A DNA stretch of 64,000 bases from CAVZOY01 sp963777095 (GCA_963777095.1 CAVZOY010000003.1:186001-250000), one strand, 5' to 3'. Counted from the stretch's first letter, positions 28,849 through 38,333 are shown. Made by a program: numbers and translations. The notes: generated from the letters alone by a model not told the origin.

Positions 28849-30473
28849 AGAAGGCTCCGGTCGTCCGTGCGCACCTCGAGTTCGACTTGGAGGACCACCT
28901 GGTCGCCCTGACGCACCCGCACCCACAGCCAGCGCACCGACAGGTCATCGCTGAACGACAGCGGGAACTCCGCGACCGCTCTGCCGTGGCGCGCTCCCAC
29001 GACCAGCGGCTGCCTCGGCTGACGGACGTTGCTGTCGTTGCTGTCGCAGTCGACGGTGAAACGGACCGGATCGTCGTCGACGCCTTCTGTCACCTGCAGG
29101 CGCCTGCTGAGGCCAGCTTCCTCCTTATGCGCACCCACGACGACCTGCAGCGCGTAGGTGGCACCCCCGTCCAGCCGGAGAGGTGCCTTGCTGTCGATCA
29201 GCTCCTCGCGTCCCTCGGCGTCTTGGACGTGGAGCGCCAGCCAGCCGGAGAAGTTCACCAGCCGTGGGCCGGCGAGCGCGTCTCTCAGGGCCGAGGGCGC
29301 CGAACTGGACAGGGTCGCGCTGACGGCGGAGGTGAAGGCCTCCGCCGTCTGCGTGTCGAGATCGCTCGGGTCATGTCCCGTCGGCGACTCGACGCTGCTC
29401 AGCATGTGGAGGACCTGGTCGTCGAGAGGCTTCGTGAACAGCTGTTGCGCAAAGCCGAAGATCACTGCCCAGGCCAGGATCTGCCCGGCGCTGTCCAGCG
29501 CCGTGAAACCGGGGATGAACCCGGCACCGATCATCAGCAGACCGAGAACCGCGGTGAGAGCACCGATCGGTAGTTTCACCAGCATCAGCGTCACGACGGG
29601 GTTGTAGGGGATCGACCGTCCGGGGAATCGACGGACGAGCCTCGCGGCCGAGAGTGCCGCCCCGAGCAGTCCAGCGAGCTCAACGATGAGGAGGTCGACC
29701 GGTCCTGCCGTGGCGCGGATCAGGTCGTCGACCTCGTCAAATCCGAAGGCCACCGGGACCGTGTCCGTCACACACACGACCCGGTCGCCGGGCACGTAGC
29801 AGACGGGCAGCCACTGGGGGCGGGCGAGGCCGGCCAGCGCGAGGGCAGTGGCCAGCGTGAACAGCACCGCCGCGATGAGCGCCAGCAGGTTGCGCATGCT
29901 CCGTACCCGTACGATCTCGCGGCGGCCGGCTGCGTCAGCGACGAGGACTGCTGCGATCAAGTTCTCCCGGTCGCCCTCCGACAGGGGCTGGTCCCCGGGC
30001 CGCCGAACCAGGTACTCGACGAAGGTGCGCCGGGCATCGCCCAGGGGCAGCCGCCGGACCCGCGCGACGAGCAGGCGGACCTGGGCACGCACGTACGGCT
30101 CCGGCGCCAGGCGGAGCAGGACGGCTTCCGCCTGGGCGAGGTGGCCGTATGCGCGCTCCTGCTGCAAGCTCGTGAGGAGCCTCCGCCACCAGGGACCGAC
30201 CGAGCGGCCCACCGCTGTGTCCGTGGCGACGCCGATGTGCTCGGAGGCGGCCGCCACGAGGACGTCCACCTGTTGCGGAGACCGTTCGGAGACCTGGACG
30301 AGCGAGCTGAGGAGCGACTGCAACTCCGCGGCTCTCAGCAACGCCTCTTCACGCCACACCTTCGACCTGGCGCGGCCTGGGACGACCGGCGGCGAACGCA
30401 GCGAGAGCTCAACGGGAGGGGCACCGTGCCTCAGGGCCGGCAGTTCGGTCTCGGCGGGCTCGGGCTCGACCAT
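28845..30473 (-). CDS. Membrane protein B of CHAT operon
   Basis: 542 residues. The N-terminal 190 residues are soluble and helical (EALLRAAELQSLLSSLVQVS, LLTSLQQERAYGHLAQAEAV). Membrane segments lie at about 196-220 (NLLALIAAVLFTLATALAL), 263-284 (VDLLIVELAGLLGAALSAAR), 298-325 (VVTLMLVKLPIGALTAVLGL) and 335-352 (ILAWAVIFGFAQQLFTK). A C-terminal beta-rich domain of about 170 residues (LVNFSGWLALHVQDAEGREE, SVRWLWVRVRQGDQVVLQVE) follows. No family is recognised. The start ATG overlaps the stop of protein A by one base and its stop overlaps the CHAT start, so the three are made together. Confidence 0.75.
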   Translation of the reverse strand: MVEPEPAETELPALRHGAPPVELSLRSPPVVPGRARSKVWREEALLRAAELQSLLSSLVQVSERSPQQVDVLVAAASEHIGVATDTAVGRSVGPWWRRLLTSLQQERAYGHLAQAEAVLLRLAPEPYVRAQVRLLVARVRRLPLGDARRTFVEYLVRRPGDQPLSEGDRENLIAAVLVADAAGRREIVRVRSMRNLLALIAAVLFTLATALALAGLARPQWLPVCYVPGDRVVCVTDTVPVAFGFDEVDDLIRATAGPVDLLIVELAGLLGAALSAARLVRRFPGRSIPYNPVVTLMLVKLPIGALTAVLGLLMIGAGFIPGFTALDSAGQILAWAVIFGFAQQLFTKPLDDQVLHMLSSVESPTGHDPSDLDTQTAEAFTSAVSATLSSSAPSALRDALAGPRLVNFSGWLALHVQDAEGREELIDSKAPLRLDGGATYALQVVVGAHKEEAGLSRRLQVTEGVDDDPVRFTVDCDSNDSNVRQPRQPLVVGARHGRAVAEFPLSFSDDLSVRWLWVRVRQGDQVVLQVELEVRTDDRSLL

Positions 30474-31876
30474 CAGGCCTCCTCGTCCTCGCCGGCCACC
30501 GGGCGCCAGTAGCCGATGTGCGCCAGCACGGTCGCCCCGGCGCCGGATGCGAGGGCAGCCGAGAAGAGCGTGAGGTAGTCGCTCCCGTCCGCGAAGAGCG
30601 GATCGGCGTCGAACGCCGCCTGCTTGATCGACACGAAGGCGTACGTCAACACGATTACGAGGACGAGCAGCGTCAGGCCGCGCGCTATCCAGATCCGGGA
30701 TCCCAGCCCCTGCGAGCGCCACACTAGCGAGACCAGGCTCTCGAGCGGACCCCGCGGTGCGGTGCGGACGGCGGGGACCCAGCCGGTGCCCATCGGCCCG
30801 GCACCCCGAACCGCACGGGACCGGGCCAGGCCGTCGTCGATCGCATCGCGCACCTCGTCGAGCCGTGCATCGATCTGCGGGAGCTCGGCCGGCTTCTCGA
30901 GGTCTTTGTACCTCTCCTCAGCCTTGAGCAGCGCCTGCCGCGCGGGATGCTGGTGTTCTGGAGAGATCGAGTCGTATCGACGGCGCTCCCCGTCAAGCTC
31001 CACGCGGATCGCCGAGAGACGCCTCACCGCCGCGGCCCACTCGTCGATCGGGTGGGACGACCTCTCCTCGCCGTCGGCATAGAAGTCCGACATGCGCATG
31101 ACGGGGTCCGTCGCCTTTTCCCCGGCGGCGACCAACAGCTTGTGCGGCTTCATTGCCTCGTGTGCGGCCAGGCTCTCTTTCAGGTCCGCGCGGGCCCTCT
31201 GGGCGATCTCCGGGCCGGAGTCGGTGACCCGGTGGACGGCGGCGATGAGGGTCTCCCGGCTCTCTCCCCGATCCTGGCGGTCGTCCACCCACTGCCGCAG
31301 GCCTTCGATGCGGCGCTCAGCCGGCCCCTTCTCGTTCTCGTCGATCAGGCGGAGCAGGACGAGCCTGCGGACGAGACCACGGAGCAGCCTCGGCGAGAGG
31401 GCCACGAGCAAGCCCGCGAGGAGGCCGAGGAGCAGAGTGGCCAACGGAAGTCCGAGGAAGTCGGCCTTGCGACGGACCGTGAGCGTCACTTCGTCGCCCT
31501 CGTCGTTGCTCACCGTTCCCACGAGCTCATGACCTGCGGGGACCGCGAGCAGGCGCAGGCACCAGGTGGCATCCCCGTCGGGAAAGACCGTCCGCTCGCT
31601 GTCCGCCTCACAGTCCGCCTGCGCCGCATCGACCGTGGCGGTGTGCAGCCCGCTGGTATCCCGCAGGCGGGTCTCGCCGTCCGGTGCGGGCGACGGCCCG
31701 GTGAACGCCACGGCGTACGGATCGTCGGCTCCCGCACCGGCCTCCAGGTCGACGGACACCTCGTCGGTCGTCGGCGGCGGTTCATCGGCCGGCTTGGACA
31801 CCAGGATTAGGGGAACGACCGCGATGACGACGGCAGCGACCCCCGCGCTCGCGGCTCGCGTCGGCGCCGGAGTCAT
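30473..31876 (-). CDS. Membrane protein A of CHAT operon
   Basis: 467 residues. An N-terminal signal anchor (AASAGVAAVVIAVVPLILVS) leads to an extracellular domain of about 110 residues with two Cys (QADCEADSERT, DATWCLRLLAVP). A membrane segment follows (LGLPLATLLLGLLAGLLVAL). A large charged helical cytoplasmic region has coiled-coil character (EERSSHPIDEWAAAVRRLSA, RQALLKAEERYKDLEKPAEL). Two C-terminal helices end the protein (ARGLTLLVLVIVLTYAFVSI, LFSAALASGAGATVLAHIGY). No family is recognised. As the first gene of the operon with both an outside and an inside domain, it could act as the sensor that controls the CHAT protease (inference). Confidence 0.75.
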   Translation of the reverse strand: MTPAPTRAASAGVAAVVIAVVPLILVSKPADEPPPTTDEVSVDLEAGAGADDPYAVAFTGPSPAPDGETRLRDTSGLHTATVDAAQADCEADSERTVFPDGDATWCLRLLAVPAGHELVGTVSNDEGDEVTLTVRRKADFLGLPLATLLLGLLAGLLVALSPRLLRGLVRRLVLLRLIDENEKGPAERRIEGLRQWVDDRQDRGESRETLIAAVHRVTDSGPEIAQRARADLKESLAAHEAMKPHKLLVAAGEKATDPVMRMSDFYADGEERSSHPIDEWAAAVRRLSAIRVELDGERRRYDSISPEHQHPARQALLKAEERYKDLEKPAELPQIDARLDEVRDAIDDGLARSRAVRGAGPMGTGWVPAVRTAPRGPLESLVSLVWRSQGLGSRIWIARGLTLLVLVIVLTYAFVSIKQAAFDADPLFADGSDYLTLFSAALASGAGATVLAHIGYWRPVAGEDEEA

Positions 31877-32200
31877 GACGCCCCGGGAGGTGCAGCAGCG
31901 ATGTCATCAGCGGCCCTGGGCAATGACGTCGGCATGCTGCCTCATCCCCCGAACACCCAGCGGCATCAGCGAAAGGATGCTGGCGGAGGATGTCTCCGCA
32001 CGCAATAGGTGGAACACGGGGGAGGCGACCGGAGGAAGAATCAGGGCCTATAACTGACCGTAACCAGCCCCGCGGCGTGACTCATCCATGACCCACGCAG
32101 CGGAAAGCAGGGGTCAGAAAGGGGGCATACCGGGCCTTGCGAAGACTCCTCCCGGACGCCTCAAGTACGCCGAACAGGCCGTCTGACCTGCTGCTACGCG

Positions 32201-32244
32201 TGGAGCGGGTGACCGGGATCGAACCGGCATGGCCAGCTTGGAAG
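32201..32244 (-). other. tRNA-Gly(TCC) 3' half, likely attachment-site remnant
   Basis: On the minus strand the sequence from the anticodon loop CTTCCAA through the T arm (GCCGG-TTCGATC-CCGGT) to CACCCGCTCCA matches the 3' half of a tRNA-Gly(TCC). The 5' side of the anticodon stem, the D arm and the acceptor 5' strand do not match, so it is not a functional gene. A cut at the anticodon loop is what an integrase leaves. The surrounding stretches 31877-32200 and 32245-32362 hold no gene that I can see, only one TGATCTTG...TCTCCAG motif at 32295-32311. Confidence 0.65.
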
Positions 32245-32362
32245 AAGGCGGCTCCCGAACGTCGATCGCCCCGTGCAGCAGGTGTGAGGGCCCGTGATCT
32301 TGTTTTCTCCAGCCGGACCTGCGCCAACAGGGCAGTGAGCGCAGGCTTGGCAGACTAGGAAG

Positions 32363-33143
32363 ATGAATGGTGCTGAGGTGATGCACAGGACGTCGGTCTT
32401 CCTGGGTGTCGATCTCGGTTGGTCAACCGGTGCCACAGGACTGGCCGCCGTCGACGACACGGGCCGCCTGACGGCATCTGCGCGTGTCAAGACCGACGAT
32501 GAGATCGCCGAATGGATAGCGGCGCAGCCCGGTCACGTCCTCGTCGCTGCCGTCGACGCCCCTCTGATCGTGCCGAACCAGACCGGTCAACGCGTTCCGG
32601 AGAGGCTGATAGGTCAGGCATTCGGCGGTTTCGGCGCGTCTGCTCACACCTCCAACCACACCCGCTTTCCCGGCGGCGACACGCGGGCCATGAGATTGGC
32701 TCAGAGCTTCGGATGGGCGGTGGATCCCCAGACGCCCACCGGCGGCGACGTCGGCGTCTGCATCGAGGTCTATCCGCACCCTGCGCTCGTGGGGCTGTTC
32801 GAGCTCCCGTACCGCTTGGACTACAAGAAGGGCAACGATCAAGGACGGGCGCCGGGATTCCGGTTGTTCGTGCAGCACCTCGAGTCCATCCCGGAGCTGG
32901 CCCTGGCCGGTAGTCCCCGGTGGGCGCAGCTGAAACAGGTACTTGCCGCGCCGCGCCCCGGCGACCTCAGCCGCGTGGAAGACGAACTGGACGCCATCGT
33001 CTGCGCTCACCTGGCATGGCTGTGGCACCACCGGCCCAAGCGCGCTGCACGTCTACGGAGATGTCGAAGTCGGCTACATCGTCGCGCCGCCCCCGCCGCT
33101 GCACCGACCCCAGCAACCCGAACGACGTGGTGGAGGCGCCAGC
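32363..33143 (+). pseudogene. DUF429 family protein, frameshift near its end
   Basis: About 250 residues of a DUF429 (RNase H-fold, putative nuclease) protein. The first acidic strand is SVFLGVDLGWSTGATGLAAV, then VLVAAVDAPLIVPNQTGQRV, GVCIEVYPHPALVGLFELPY, and RVEDELDAIVCAHLAWLWHH with the acidic pair. After HHRP the frame changes and the family's closing strand appears as ALHVYGDVEVGYIVAPP. That second frame is open straight into the RusA-like gene. The assembly indel (about 33,040) and the missing stop make it unclear whether DUF429 and RusA are separate or fused. Confidence 0.65.
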
Positions 33144-33515
33144 GTGCCGGCACCCGGCCGCTTCGAGCGGGTGGTCCCCGGCAGGCCCACCGGTTACTCG
33201 GCTGGAGCCAACGAGCAGCGCTGGAAGGAGGATGTCCGGTCGGCGTTCTCCGGCTGCACCCTTCCGGCCGGTTGTCGAGTTCACGTGGAGCTTGAGTTCT
33301 TGCTCGGTCAGGACCAGAGAGGGCGTAACGAGCCGGACCTCGACAACTTGATCAAAGCGGCGATCGATGCCCTCGACGGCGTACTGGGCGTGCGCACAGG
33401 GACAGGGCTACGCGTGGAAGCGGACGACGTACGGGTTGACCGCATAGCGGCCTCCAAGCGCCATGCCGGCGTGAACGAAGACCCCGGCGCCCGCATCGCC
33501 GTGGCCGAGCTCTGA
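33144..33515 (+). CDS. RusA-like Holliday junction resolvase/endonuclease
   Basis: The 123-residue protein has the RusA layout: an N-terminal strand RFERVVPGRPTGYSAGANEQ, WKEDVRSAF, VHVELEFLLGQ, and the acidic active-site motif EPDLDNLIKAAIDALDGVLG, followed by VEADDVRVDRIAASKRHAG with the further Asp and Lys. Such proteins cut Holliday junctions and are common in phages and mobile elements. GTG 33144 is chosen because GGAGG lies at 33132-33136, 7 bases upstream. The same frame is open upstream into the DUF429 tail. Confidence 0.65.
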   Translation: MPAPGRFERVVPGRPTGYSAGANEQRWKEDVRSAFSGCTLPAGCRVHVELEFLLGQDQRGRNEPDLDNLIKAAIDALDGVLGVRTGTGLRVEADDVRVDRIAASKRHAGVNEDPGARIAVAEL

Positions 33516-33731
33516 CGGGGCGACGCATCTCTGAAGCGGCCTTAGGGCCACCCGGATCCCGAACTGTGGTGGTCCAGCGAGGGCCTCGTTGGCGAACACG
33601 CAGGGTCCCAGCGGTGGGTGATCAACATCCTGCAGGTGGGGCACGCAGCCCCTTCCTGCGCACCCCTCCTGTGAGGGCCGTTGATCGTTGTCGTCCGAGG
33701 GGTCGGGGATCATCGGGTCCTCGGTTCACGG

Positions 33732-34373
33732 TCACGGTTGCCGGGGCCGGGATGCTGAGGCAGGTAACACCGCGTCGAAGGTCGGGTAGTCGGTCTCGCG
33801 ATTCAGGCTTCCCATGGACATGTCGCCGACGTGAGGCGAACCGTCCAGTAGGTGCCGGTCATCTCCTCGGGCTCGCGCCCAGGCAAGTTGAACTGGCTGG
33901 CCCCGACGTGCGGATGGCTCCGCGGGCGATGCTGCAGATCGGGCTCGGTCGCGTAGCTGTAGGCCAGCACAGATTGCTGGCGTGACTTGGAGTGGATCGC
34001 TGCGGACGTGCTTATTGAGCGGCTCTCGGCAGTGAGGAGAGTGACACTGACGGACCAGTACGTCTGCTCGATGAGCACGGCGACGTCGATGGGACCACGG
34101 TTGCCGCCCTCAGGATGTGGCTGTCCGCGTCGGGGGTGAGGGACGTCAGCCGGGTCCCGTCGATCCGCTGTCGCTGCACCAGCCGGCGAACCCCGGACCA
34201 CTTCCAGATCCACCGGTCAAATGCGACGACGGCACACGTGGCGGCGGCTGGGAGGTAGTTGAGTACTGCCTGAGGCTGGTGTCGAAGCGGAAGCCGGAGG
34301 CGTAGCGCGCGACGGCGTAGATGGCGCTGGCGGTCGCGACGGCGTAGCGGACAGGGCGACTCGGGGCGCTCAC
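33732..34373 (-). pseudogene. Cap15-like CBASS effector (2TM, beta-rich), copy 1, frameshifted
   Basis: The start GTG 34373 overlaps the CD-NTase stop by 4 bases. Two short membrane segments occur (VRYAVATASAIYAVARYA, then in another frame LNYLPAAATCAVVAFDRWIW). The beta-barrel follows: GNRGPIDVAVLIEQTYWSVS, VTLLTAESRSISTSAAI and AYSYATEPDLQHRPRSHPHV, then EEMTGTYWT. Copy 2 at 38334 has the same pattern (VTLITDESKSKSSSAAL, LTGRYWTDRDS). The last part needs another shift to reach TGA at 33734; otherwise it stops at 33803. The segment 33516-33731 has no visible gene. Three or more indels mean it may be truly inactive. Confidence 0.6.
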
Positions 34374-35281
34374 TCGTAGTCCAGCAATTGCCACGTCTTG
34401 AGGACGACTTCCTTGGCGTCCGCGCGGGTCCACTTCTGGCCGGACCAGAACAGGTACTTGAGCTGGTTCGGCTCGTCCCAGTCCTCGTAGACGTACTGGT
34501 CGTTCAAGGTGCTGCCACAGCCAAACCAGGGTGGCGCGGAATCCGTCGTCGAGATCGCCGATGCGCAGGATCACGTTTGGGACGTTCCAGACGAGGCACT
34601 CCATCAGATAGGAAGGCTTAGCCTCCATCTCGTCGGACTTCACCAGATAGTTCTCTGCGTTCTTCAGGGCCCGGACGTAGTTCTTGTACCGATGATTGGT
34701 TGCGGTGTTCTTGCGGCGGCCGTTGTCGAGTTGCTGCTGTGGCCAGTTCTCAATGGAATCGCTCGTGGACTTGAAGACCTTGCTGCCCTGGTGTACGACG
34801 CTTTGGTCGGTCGGTCGTATCGGTAGTAGACGTAACTGGGGATGACGTCGGCGCTGGGACGGCTGCCCGGCTTCTCGGAAACAACGAGGGCGACCTTGCC
34901 ACCGGTGTCGACGTCGCTGCTGCCGAAGCAGTTGACGATGGCGTTGGTGACCTCACGTCGCCAGCGAGCCGGGGTCCACTCACCGGTGTACGGCGTGATC
35001 GATCCCGGCGGCGGGTCGTCGCAGCGAAGAAGTCGTAGTAGAAGCAGTCTTGGTTCTCTACGACGATGTCGACGTCGCTGTCGCGACGGACGTTGGTGTT
35101 GTTGGGATAGGAGCCCTTGGCGTAGACCCTGATGTTCGTTCCCTCGAAGGCCGGGTGCGCCTTGATCGCGTCGGCGATCATGCGCTCGGCGCGGTCCTGC
35201 TGGTCTTCTCGTTCTGGCTGGACGGTTTGAATCCATCGACGCCAGTAGCTCCGCACGGTCGGTCGAGGTCAGGGTGCTCAC
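34370..35281 (-). pseudogene. CBASS CD-NTase (SMODS nucleotidyltransferase), copy 1, frameshifted
   Basis: The start is GTG 35281 (STLTSTDRAELLAS). The nucleotidyltransferase core is FEGTNIRVYAKGSYPNNTNV then RRDSDVDIVVENQDCFYYDF (G-S motif and D-x-D). Middle parts lie in another frame (GEWTPARWRREVTNAIVNCF, KVALVVSEKPGSRPSADVIP with the third acidic strand replaced by AD). The C-terminal helical part is in a third frame (NHRYKNYVRALKNAENYLVK, KPSYLMECLVWNVPNVILRI), ending EVVLKTWQLLDYE with TGA at 34372. About four indels are needed. It should make a cyclic nucleotide that activates the coupled membrane effector. Confidence 0.7.
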
Positions 35282-35586
35282 GCTTCACTCCTTGCAGTCG
35301 GTTACCCGACGCTAGGACAGAGCACCGACAGAACGACACCCCGACCTGTTGACCGGCGGGTTTCAGCTGGTGGCCGAGTTCGGCAGAACGCCGAGTCCCA
35401 GTTACCAGCCGCACTGAGCGCCTCTTGACGCTCATGAGGTGGGCCGCCTAGGCGAACACCAGGCCGGCTGGCAGATAGGGACGGCTTCCGGGACTTCGGA
35501 TGCATTCCCCAGGAAGTTGCTCGCGCTCCAACGACGAGCAGCGGACCCGCTGGCGTGGACAGAGCCCTGGTGCGAGTGTGGGAACA

Positions 35587-36399
35587 ATGTCCGGTCAGCC
35601 CAGGCCCGAGGAGGCGCGAGCCTTCGAGGTCGTCCGCAGGGTGCTGAACGCGGAAGTCCAGCCGTACGACTGCGGGGGCCGCCAGGGGGCGGTCGATGCG
35701 CTGATCCACCACCGTGACGGGCGCACAGGTGCCCTGGAGGTGACGTGGCTGGTGGCAGATGGTGCGCACCAGCTCGACCGGCTGATCGCCGCCGAGATGT
35801 ACAGGTGGCCGCTGCCCGGCCGCTGGCAGTGGACCGCGGGGATCACTGATCCCCGAGACCTGCCGCGGCTGCGCCAGTGCTTCGCCTCGGTGGCCCTGTG
35901 GTGCGAGGCGCACGACATCGAGCGGCCCGAGCAGTGGTGGCGGGTTGCCGACGAGGACGCCGTTCCGGAGGACGTGCGCTGGGCGGCGGAGGCCCCGGTG
36001 TACCTGCTGGGCAACCGGTACGCGCCAAGCACGGACACCGAGGGGCGACCCGGCCGCGCCTGGCTCACGCATGACGCCACCGGCTTCTTGGTGGACCACA
36101 GTCTCTCCGGCTTGACCGACGCGCTGCGGAGCGCGCTGGGGGAGGCCCAGATGCCCAGGCACCTGGAAAAGCTACGGGCACACCCTGAGATGGGTGAGCG
36201 CCACTTGTACCTGCCGATACATCTGACCGGGTTGCCGGACCAGCTCAGTGACGCCCTCATCGCCGGTACAAACCTGCCGCCCGAGCCCCCGCCCCTGCCC
36301 GACGGCCTGACCCACCTGTGGCTGGCCCACCACTTCGGGGAGCGCGTGCTGCTTGGAACCGTCCAGGGCTGGACCGAGCACCGGCCGTACGACTGGTAA
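35587..36399 (+). CDS. Hypothetical protein between the CBASS modules
   Basis: 270 residues, no membrane segments. The N-terminal part reads ARAFEVVRRVLNAEVQPYDC, GGRQGAVDALIHHRDGRTGA and LEVTWLVADGAHQLDRLIAA. The D...E-x-T spacing (VDALIHH then GALEVT) resembles a PD-(D/E)xK nuclease core, but I cannot confirm it. The C-terminal half (LPIHLTGLPDQLSDALIAGT, THLWLAHHFGERVLLGTVQG) is unfamiliar. ATG 35587 is used; an upstream in-frame start exists at 35500. The gene starts divergently from CD-NTase copy 1, and the 305-bp gap between them has no other gene. Confidence 0.6.
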   Translation: MSGQPRPEEARAFEVVRRVLNAEVQPYDCGGRQGAVDALIHHRDGRTGALEVTWLVADGAHQLDRLIAAEMYRWPLPGRWQWTAGITDPRDLPRLRQCFASVALWCEAHDIERPEQWWRVADEDAVPEDVRWAAEAPVYLLGNRYAPSTDTEGRPGRAWLTHDATGFLVDHSLSGLTDALRSALGEAQMPRHLEKLRAHPEMGERHLYLPIHLTGLPDQLSDALIAGTNLPPEPPPLPDGLTHLWLAHHFGERVLLGTVQGWTEHRPYDW

Positions 36400-37003
36400 C
36401 AAGCCCGGGCCGACCATTGTCGGCGGTGCCTTGCGCCGTTCAGTGGTACGTCGTCACGCTCACCCCCTGGCCGCGTGCCCGCGGCAACGTCGCTTGTGTC
36501 CCTGAGTGGGCCGCTCAGGGACAGTTGGACCAAGCGTTCGAACAGGTAGCGCGGCTACTTACCTCTTCGTCACAACGAGTCCCGACACCACGGATGCAGG
36601 ACGCTTGTGGCACTTGATCTTGTGAATCTCCAGTGCCGGCACCAGCCGTCCCTGGTGGCGGTGCTGCATCGCTCCTTGCGTCGAAGTTCTACGCCGCAAT
36701 CGTGGCTGCTTAGGCGATCGGCACCGCTGTGGTTGCGGGGCGGTCTCGGTCGACCCGGCAGGCCTGAACGAGGGCTGGAAGCTAGGCGTCCTTGATCCAC
36801 CGGCTATTGACGTGGAGTAACCGCGTCCTGGTGAAGATTCTCCCGCTTGAACCGACTGGTGTCTAGAAGCGGGCCGGCATGAAGCGCGCCTGCTGATCCG
36901 TGAGCCGACATGCACGCGGCGGTCGGCTCTGCGGCTACCGGGAGGTGGCGTTGCACTTGGGCCGTCACGCCGACTGCCAAAACCACGTCGGCTGGGCGGA
37001 TCT
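36400..37003. other. Gene-poor stretch
   Basis: No convincing gene in about 600 bp on either strand; codon use is not coding-like. It holds one TTGATCTTG-N5-CTCCAGTG motif (36611-36629) shared with 27096 and 32294, and runs into the minisatellite. Confidence 0.5.
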
Positions 37004-37299
37004 CGACCGCGTCATCCCGCACGCCGGAGGGCGGACCCATCGACCGCGTCATCCCGCACGCCGGAGGGCGGACCCATCGACCGCGTCATCCCGCACGCCG
37101 GAGGGCGGACCCATCGACCGCGTCATCCCGCACGCCGGATGGCGGACCCATCGACCGCGTCATCCCGCACGCCGGAGGGCGGACCCATCGACCGCGTCAT
37201 CCCGCACGCCGGAGGGCGGACCCATCGACCGCGTCATCCCGCACGCCGGAGGGCGGACCCATCGACCGCGTCATCCCGCACGCCGGAGGGCGGACCCAT
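37004..37299. repeat. Minisatellite, eight exact-length 37-bp units
   Basis: Eight head-to-tail copies of a 37-bp unit beginning CGACCGCGTCATCCCGCACG and ending GGCGGACCCAT cover 37004-37299. All are identical except unit 4 (37115-37151), which has one G to T change. There are no spacers, so it is not a CRISPR array. As 37 is not a multiple of three, no stable protein repeat is encoded. It lies 87 bp upstream of CD-NTase copy 2. Confidence 0.95.
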
Positions 37300-37386
37300 C
37301 GACAGCGACAAACCCTCACAGGCGTCAGTACGCCCCCCTCCGTGACTACCTAGGCGCCACCGGGCGCTGCGTCGTAGGTTGCTGGA

Positions 37387-38251
37387 GTGCCGTTTACGGG
37401 GAGGATCTCGCAGTCACTGATTGATGCCTACGCTGCTGGGCCCTCTCCGACGCGGACTGCCCAGGTGAAGAAAGTCCAGAGAGTGTCCGCGGGGCGTTGG
37501 AGAGCTCAGGTGACAGGACATTCGGAACATTCCTGCAGGGCTCATACCGCAACGGCACCGCGATCGCCGATATCAATGACGTCGACATCGTGGCGTTGTA
37601 CGACCCTTGGAGCAGCCCTGCGAGCCACGCCGACTGGACATCCTTGTTCGATTACGTCGGGGAGATCCTCAGCAAATCACCTCTCGTGAAGGGGGTAGTC
37701 AGCCTCGGCGACAAGTGCGTGAAGATCGACGGTGGACTGAAGGTCGATGTAGTACCAGCAATTAGTCGCTCTACCTACAGTTCGAAAGACCCGGTGATTA
37801 TCTACTCCCAGCGAGCTCGTGCAGAGCGCCCGAACTATCCTCGCACCCACTACGCCAACGGTGTCAGCAAGCAGGCCTCCACGGGAGATACCTTCAAAGC
37901 GACAGTCCGCCTATTCAAGCGATGGGCGCGACAGTACGACGCCTTGACCGCGCCAAGCTTCTACATCGAGTGCGCAGTGAACAGTGTCGACGATGCGAAC
38001 TTCGATGACTATCTTCCACTCTCCTTTGCGTCTGTCGGCGTGGCGCTATTGGAGTACAGAAGAGCACGACCGTCGTAAAGACCGTCGCTAACGATAAGGA
38101 CATCTTGGTCTCTAGTGAATGGAAGTGGGAAGACTTTGAGGCATTCCAGACGTACTTGAGCCGCGACCTTAGGCGCGTATTGGATGCCATCGGGGCGTCG
38201 ACTTCTGCAGCTGCAGACCAGAAATGGAAGCTGGCCTTTGGTGATTACTGA
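37387..38251 (+). pseudogene. CBASS CD-NTase (SMODS nucleotidyltransferase), copy 2, two frameshifts
   Basis: The start is GTG 37387 (PFTGRISQSLIDAYAAGPSP). A shift near 37,480 leads into ALESSGDRTFGTFLQGSYRN then GTAIADINDVDIVALYDPWS, with the G-S motif and the D-x-D metal site. The third acidic strand is VKIDGGLKVDVVPAISRST. The helical C-terminal part is FKATVRLFKRWARQYDALTA and PSFYIECAVNSVDDANFDDY. A second shift near 38,060 gives STTVVKTVANDKDILVSSEW and the end KLAFGDY, TGA at 38249-38251. Total about 287 residues. G+C is visibly lower than in the core genes, suggesting recent transfer. The Cap15-like effector follows 82 bases later. Confidence 0.8.
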
Positions 38252-38333
38252 GCAGTATCGCAAACCCGGCCCTCGAAGGAAGTGTCCCGCGTGACATCTT
38301 TACGGCCGCTGTCTTATCGGAGGCGGAGGAGCA

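Noticed and set aside
32137..32358. Small protein beginning VTGIEPAWPAWKK
   Set aside because: This is the well-known false product of reading a tRNA-Gly complement; the DNA is a tRNA fragment.
37004..37299. CRISPR array
   Set aside because: The 37-bp units are directly adjacent with no variable spacers, and no cas-like genes are near.
36910..37424. Repeat-containing proteins across the minisatellite
   Set aside because: The open frames exist only because the 37-bp unit lacks stops in all frames; the period is not a multiple of three and there is no start with a ribosome site.
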